A stretch of DNA of 44,745 nt from an uncultured SAR116 cluster alpha proteobacterium (lineage in GTDB: Bacteria > Pseudomonadota > Alphaproteobacteria > Puniceispirillales > Marisalimonadaceae). The stretch covers positions 1 to 44,745 of the forward strand of contig CACNWE010000013.1 in assembly GCA_902623995.1 (NCBI GenBank), given 5' to 3'. Shown here one piece after another: positions 43,381-44,745 of the stretch (position 1 is its first letter; every line of letters begins with the position of its first letter). A program made the translations under genes and the position numbers. Under the pieces are notes generated by a model. The model ran no database searches and had not been told where the DNA came from. It worked only from the letters and a program-made list of their open reading frames with translations.

Positions 43381-44163
43381 ATGGAAAAGGAAATAGAAAA
43401 GAAAAAAAAAGAAAATATTATATTAAAAAAATATATACCAATTCTTAAAAAGCATTATAAAATTCACGATTTAACAAAAGAACATCTTAAAGGTAATACT
43501 GATCATGACAAATGTTTTATAATCAAAGAAGGTTCAGTTTTAGCAAGAGATATAAGTGGTAAGACATTTACTCTAGAGCCAGGTCATCCTATTGGATTTG
43601 CTGAAGCAATGGTTTCCAGATCTTACGAACTAGAATATGTTTTAAAAGAAGATACGTCAGTTTATGCTTTTGAAAGTAGTTCAATAAGAAAGGCTTTAGC
43701 TACATCATCTTCTCTCACTAGAGGTATGGCTAAGTATTCTTTAGATAGAATTTTTAATACTAAAAAGAGTAAAACTTATCATTTAATAGATGATGGCTTT
43801 CTATCTAAACAGGATGAACGTTTTCCTATGAGAGAATTTGCCAACGATGAGACTATATTCATGAGAAATCAAAAACCAAAATTCTTTTTTTATGTTGAAT
43901 CAGGCAAGGTCGAACTTCATTCAAGAACGGATAAAGTAGTAGCGACTTATTATCCAGGGGACTCTTTTGGAGAAATGGCTTTATTTACTGATAGTTATAG
44001 ATCTGCAACTGCAAAGTCAGTTGGCAATTCAACATTACAAATGGTAAGTAGAGAATATATTAAAGAATATTTTGAAAATGAAGATCCACTTGTCAAGTTT
44101 AGCCTTGTATGTATTTTGGAGAGATTGCGGGCAATGAACAATCTTAGAAATTTGATTTTATAA
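43381..44163 (+). CDS. tandem cyclic-nucleotide-binding-fold protein (CRP-like sensor without DNA-binding domain)
   Basis: 260 residues with two successive beta-roll CNB domains. The second (about 150-245) has a clear phosphate-binding cassette: Y-P-G-D-S-F-G-E-M-A-L then R-S-A-T-A-K-S, with the Arg and Glu that hold the cyclic phosphate. The first (about 45-130, C-F-I-I-K-E-G-S-V then P-G-H-P-I-G-F-A-E-A-M) lacks the arginine and is probably structural or binds something else. No helix-turn-helix, kinase or transporter domain is attached. The ATG at 43381 has GAGG five bases upstream and is better than the TTG at 43366. It could sense cAMP or another nucleotide and act through partner proteins. 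Confidence 0.8.
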   Translation: MEKEIEKKKKENIILKKYIPILKKHYKIHDLTKEHLKGNTDHDKCFIIKEGSVLARDISGKTFTLEPGHPIGFAEAMVSRSYELEYVLKEDTSVYAFESSSIRKALATSSSLTRGMAKYSLDRIFNTKKSKTYHLIDDGFLSKQDERFPMREFANDETIFMRNQKPKFFFYVESGKVELHSRTDKVVATYYPGDSFGEMALFTDSYRSATAKSVGNSTLQMVSREYIKEYFENEDPLVKFSLVCILERLRAMNNLRNLIL

Positions 44164-44198
44164 TATCATTTTTATTATAATCATAGAATAAAATTCTA

Positions 44199-44745
44199 AT
44201 GGAAAAGTACTTGGACAAATGGATAGCAGTTGATTGGGGTACAAGTTATTTTCAAGCTTATTTAATGGAAAATGAAGAAGTTTTATGTTCAGTAAAAACA
44301 AATGATGGAATAAAATTTGTTCAAAATAATAATTTTGAAGAGACTTTGGTTAAGTCAATAGAGCCATGGCTAGACAACAAATATATAATAGAAGTTTTAG
44401 CAAGCGGCATGATTGGTTCAAAGCAAGGATGGATAGAAGCTCGTTACCAAAAAACACCATGTAATTTAAACAATATTGATTTTATAACTCCATGTGTTGA
44501 GGATGATCGATTTTCTATTAAAATTTTTTCAGGACTTTCACAGAGTAATAATCCAGACGTAATGCGAGGTGAAGAAACACAGATAGCAGGATTTCTTTAT
44601 GATAATCCAAATTTTGATGGTTCAATTTGTTTACCTGGAACACATAGCAAATGGGTTAAAATTGAAAATGGCAATATTATAAATTTTAAAACTTTTATGA
44701 CAGGTGAATTATTTGAGATAATTTCTAAAAATTCTGTATTAGTTC
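44199..44745 (+). CDS. dgoK: 2-dehydro-3-deoxygalactonokinase, 3' truncated by window edge
   Basis: Phosphorylates 2-dehydro-3-deoxy-D-galactonate, a step of the De Ley-Doudoroff (galactonate) pathway. The visible 182 codons carry the family's ATPase-like start W-I-A-V-D-W-G-T-S, then A-S-G-M-I-G-S-K-Q-G-W, M-R-G-E-E-T-Q-I-A-G and C-L-P-G-T-H-S-K-W-V, followed by F-M-T-G-E-L-F. The frame remains open to the last base, so it continues beyond the window. ATG at 44199 follows the double-CNB gene by 35 bases; no strong ribosome binding site is seen. The partner aldolase (dgoA) would be expected just beyond the edge. Confidence 0.9.
   Translation, partial: MEKYLDKWIAVDWGTSYFQAYLMENEEVLCSVKTNDGIKFVQNNNFEETLVKSIEPWLDNKYIIEVLASGMIGSKQGWIEARYQKTPCNLNNIDFITPCVEDDRFSIKIFSGLSQSNNPDVMRGEETQIAGFLYDNPNFDGSICLPGTHSKWVKIENGNIINFKTFMTGELFEIISKNSVLV

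Overview
The window is AT-rich (roughly 30% GC by eye), densely packed chromosomal DNA from a streamlined, probably marine alphaproteobacterium (SAR11/HIMB59-like in style; the exact clade cannot be fixed from this sequence). Evidence for the class: an ALAS-type HemA, a GcrA cell-cycle regulator, a DksA lacking most zinc-finger cysteines, a GTTC-N7-GTTC SOS box before recA, and the orders recA-alaS and tig-clpP-clpX-lon-hupB. Intergenic gaps are short. Many genes start with TTG or GTG next to good Shine-Dalgarno sites. No insertion sequence, phage, CRISPR array or rRNA operon is visible.

Layout. 1-2.4 kb (minus): hemA-hemH for haem synthesis. 2.5-8.2 kb (plus): dksA, SOS-controlled recA, alaS and a PLP aminotransferase. 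8.2-10.2 kb (minus): an unrecognised 454-residue protein and a LOG-family nucleotide hydrolase. 10.2-16.2 kb (plus): a LysM envelope protein, CDP-alcohol phosphatidyltransferase, msrB, an aroE-like dehydrogenase, gcrA and pepN. 16.2-22.7 kb (minus): DEAD-box helicase, parE, the glnB-glnA nitrogen operon and a second aminotransferase. 22.8-29.4 kb (plus): tRNA-His, tRNA-Leu and the proteostasis block tig-clpP-clpX-lon followed by hupB. 29.4-32.5 kb: a small methyltransferase, tRNA-Val, an atypical SDR, a ferredoxin-NADP reductase and a nucleotide-sugar-epimerase-like protein. 32.5-35.4 kb: a cobalamin riboswitch controlling a TonB-dependent receptor and a small membrane protein, probably a B12 uptake module. 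35.4-37.2 kb: tRNA-Asp, an HtrA-like protein that seems to have lost its catalytic triad, and a VOC protein. 37.2-42.0 kb: MFS transporter, amidohydrolase/lactonase-like enzyme, HisC-like aminotransferase and a succinate-semialdehyde-type dehydrogenase, closed by a terminator. 42.1-44.2 kb: a GAF protein, a 110-residue unknown and a tandem cyclic-nucleotide-binding-fold protein, which look like a small sensory unit. The right edge cuts a 2-dehydro-3-deoxygalactonokinase gene (dgoK).

Most of the window is conserved housekeeping. The less ordinary parts are the riboswitch-linked B12 module, the inactive-looking HtrA relative, the GAF/unknown/double-CNB trio, the AroE and SDR homologues with altered active sites, the 454-residue orphan, and a hupB terminator built into the 3' coding end of the opposing gene.
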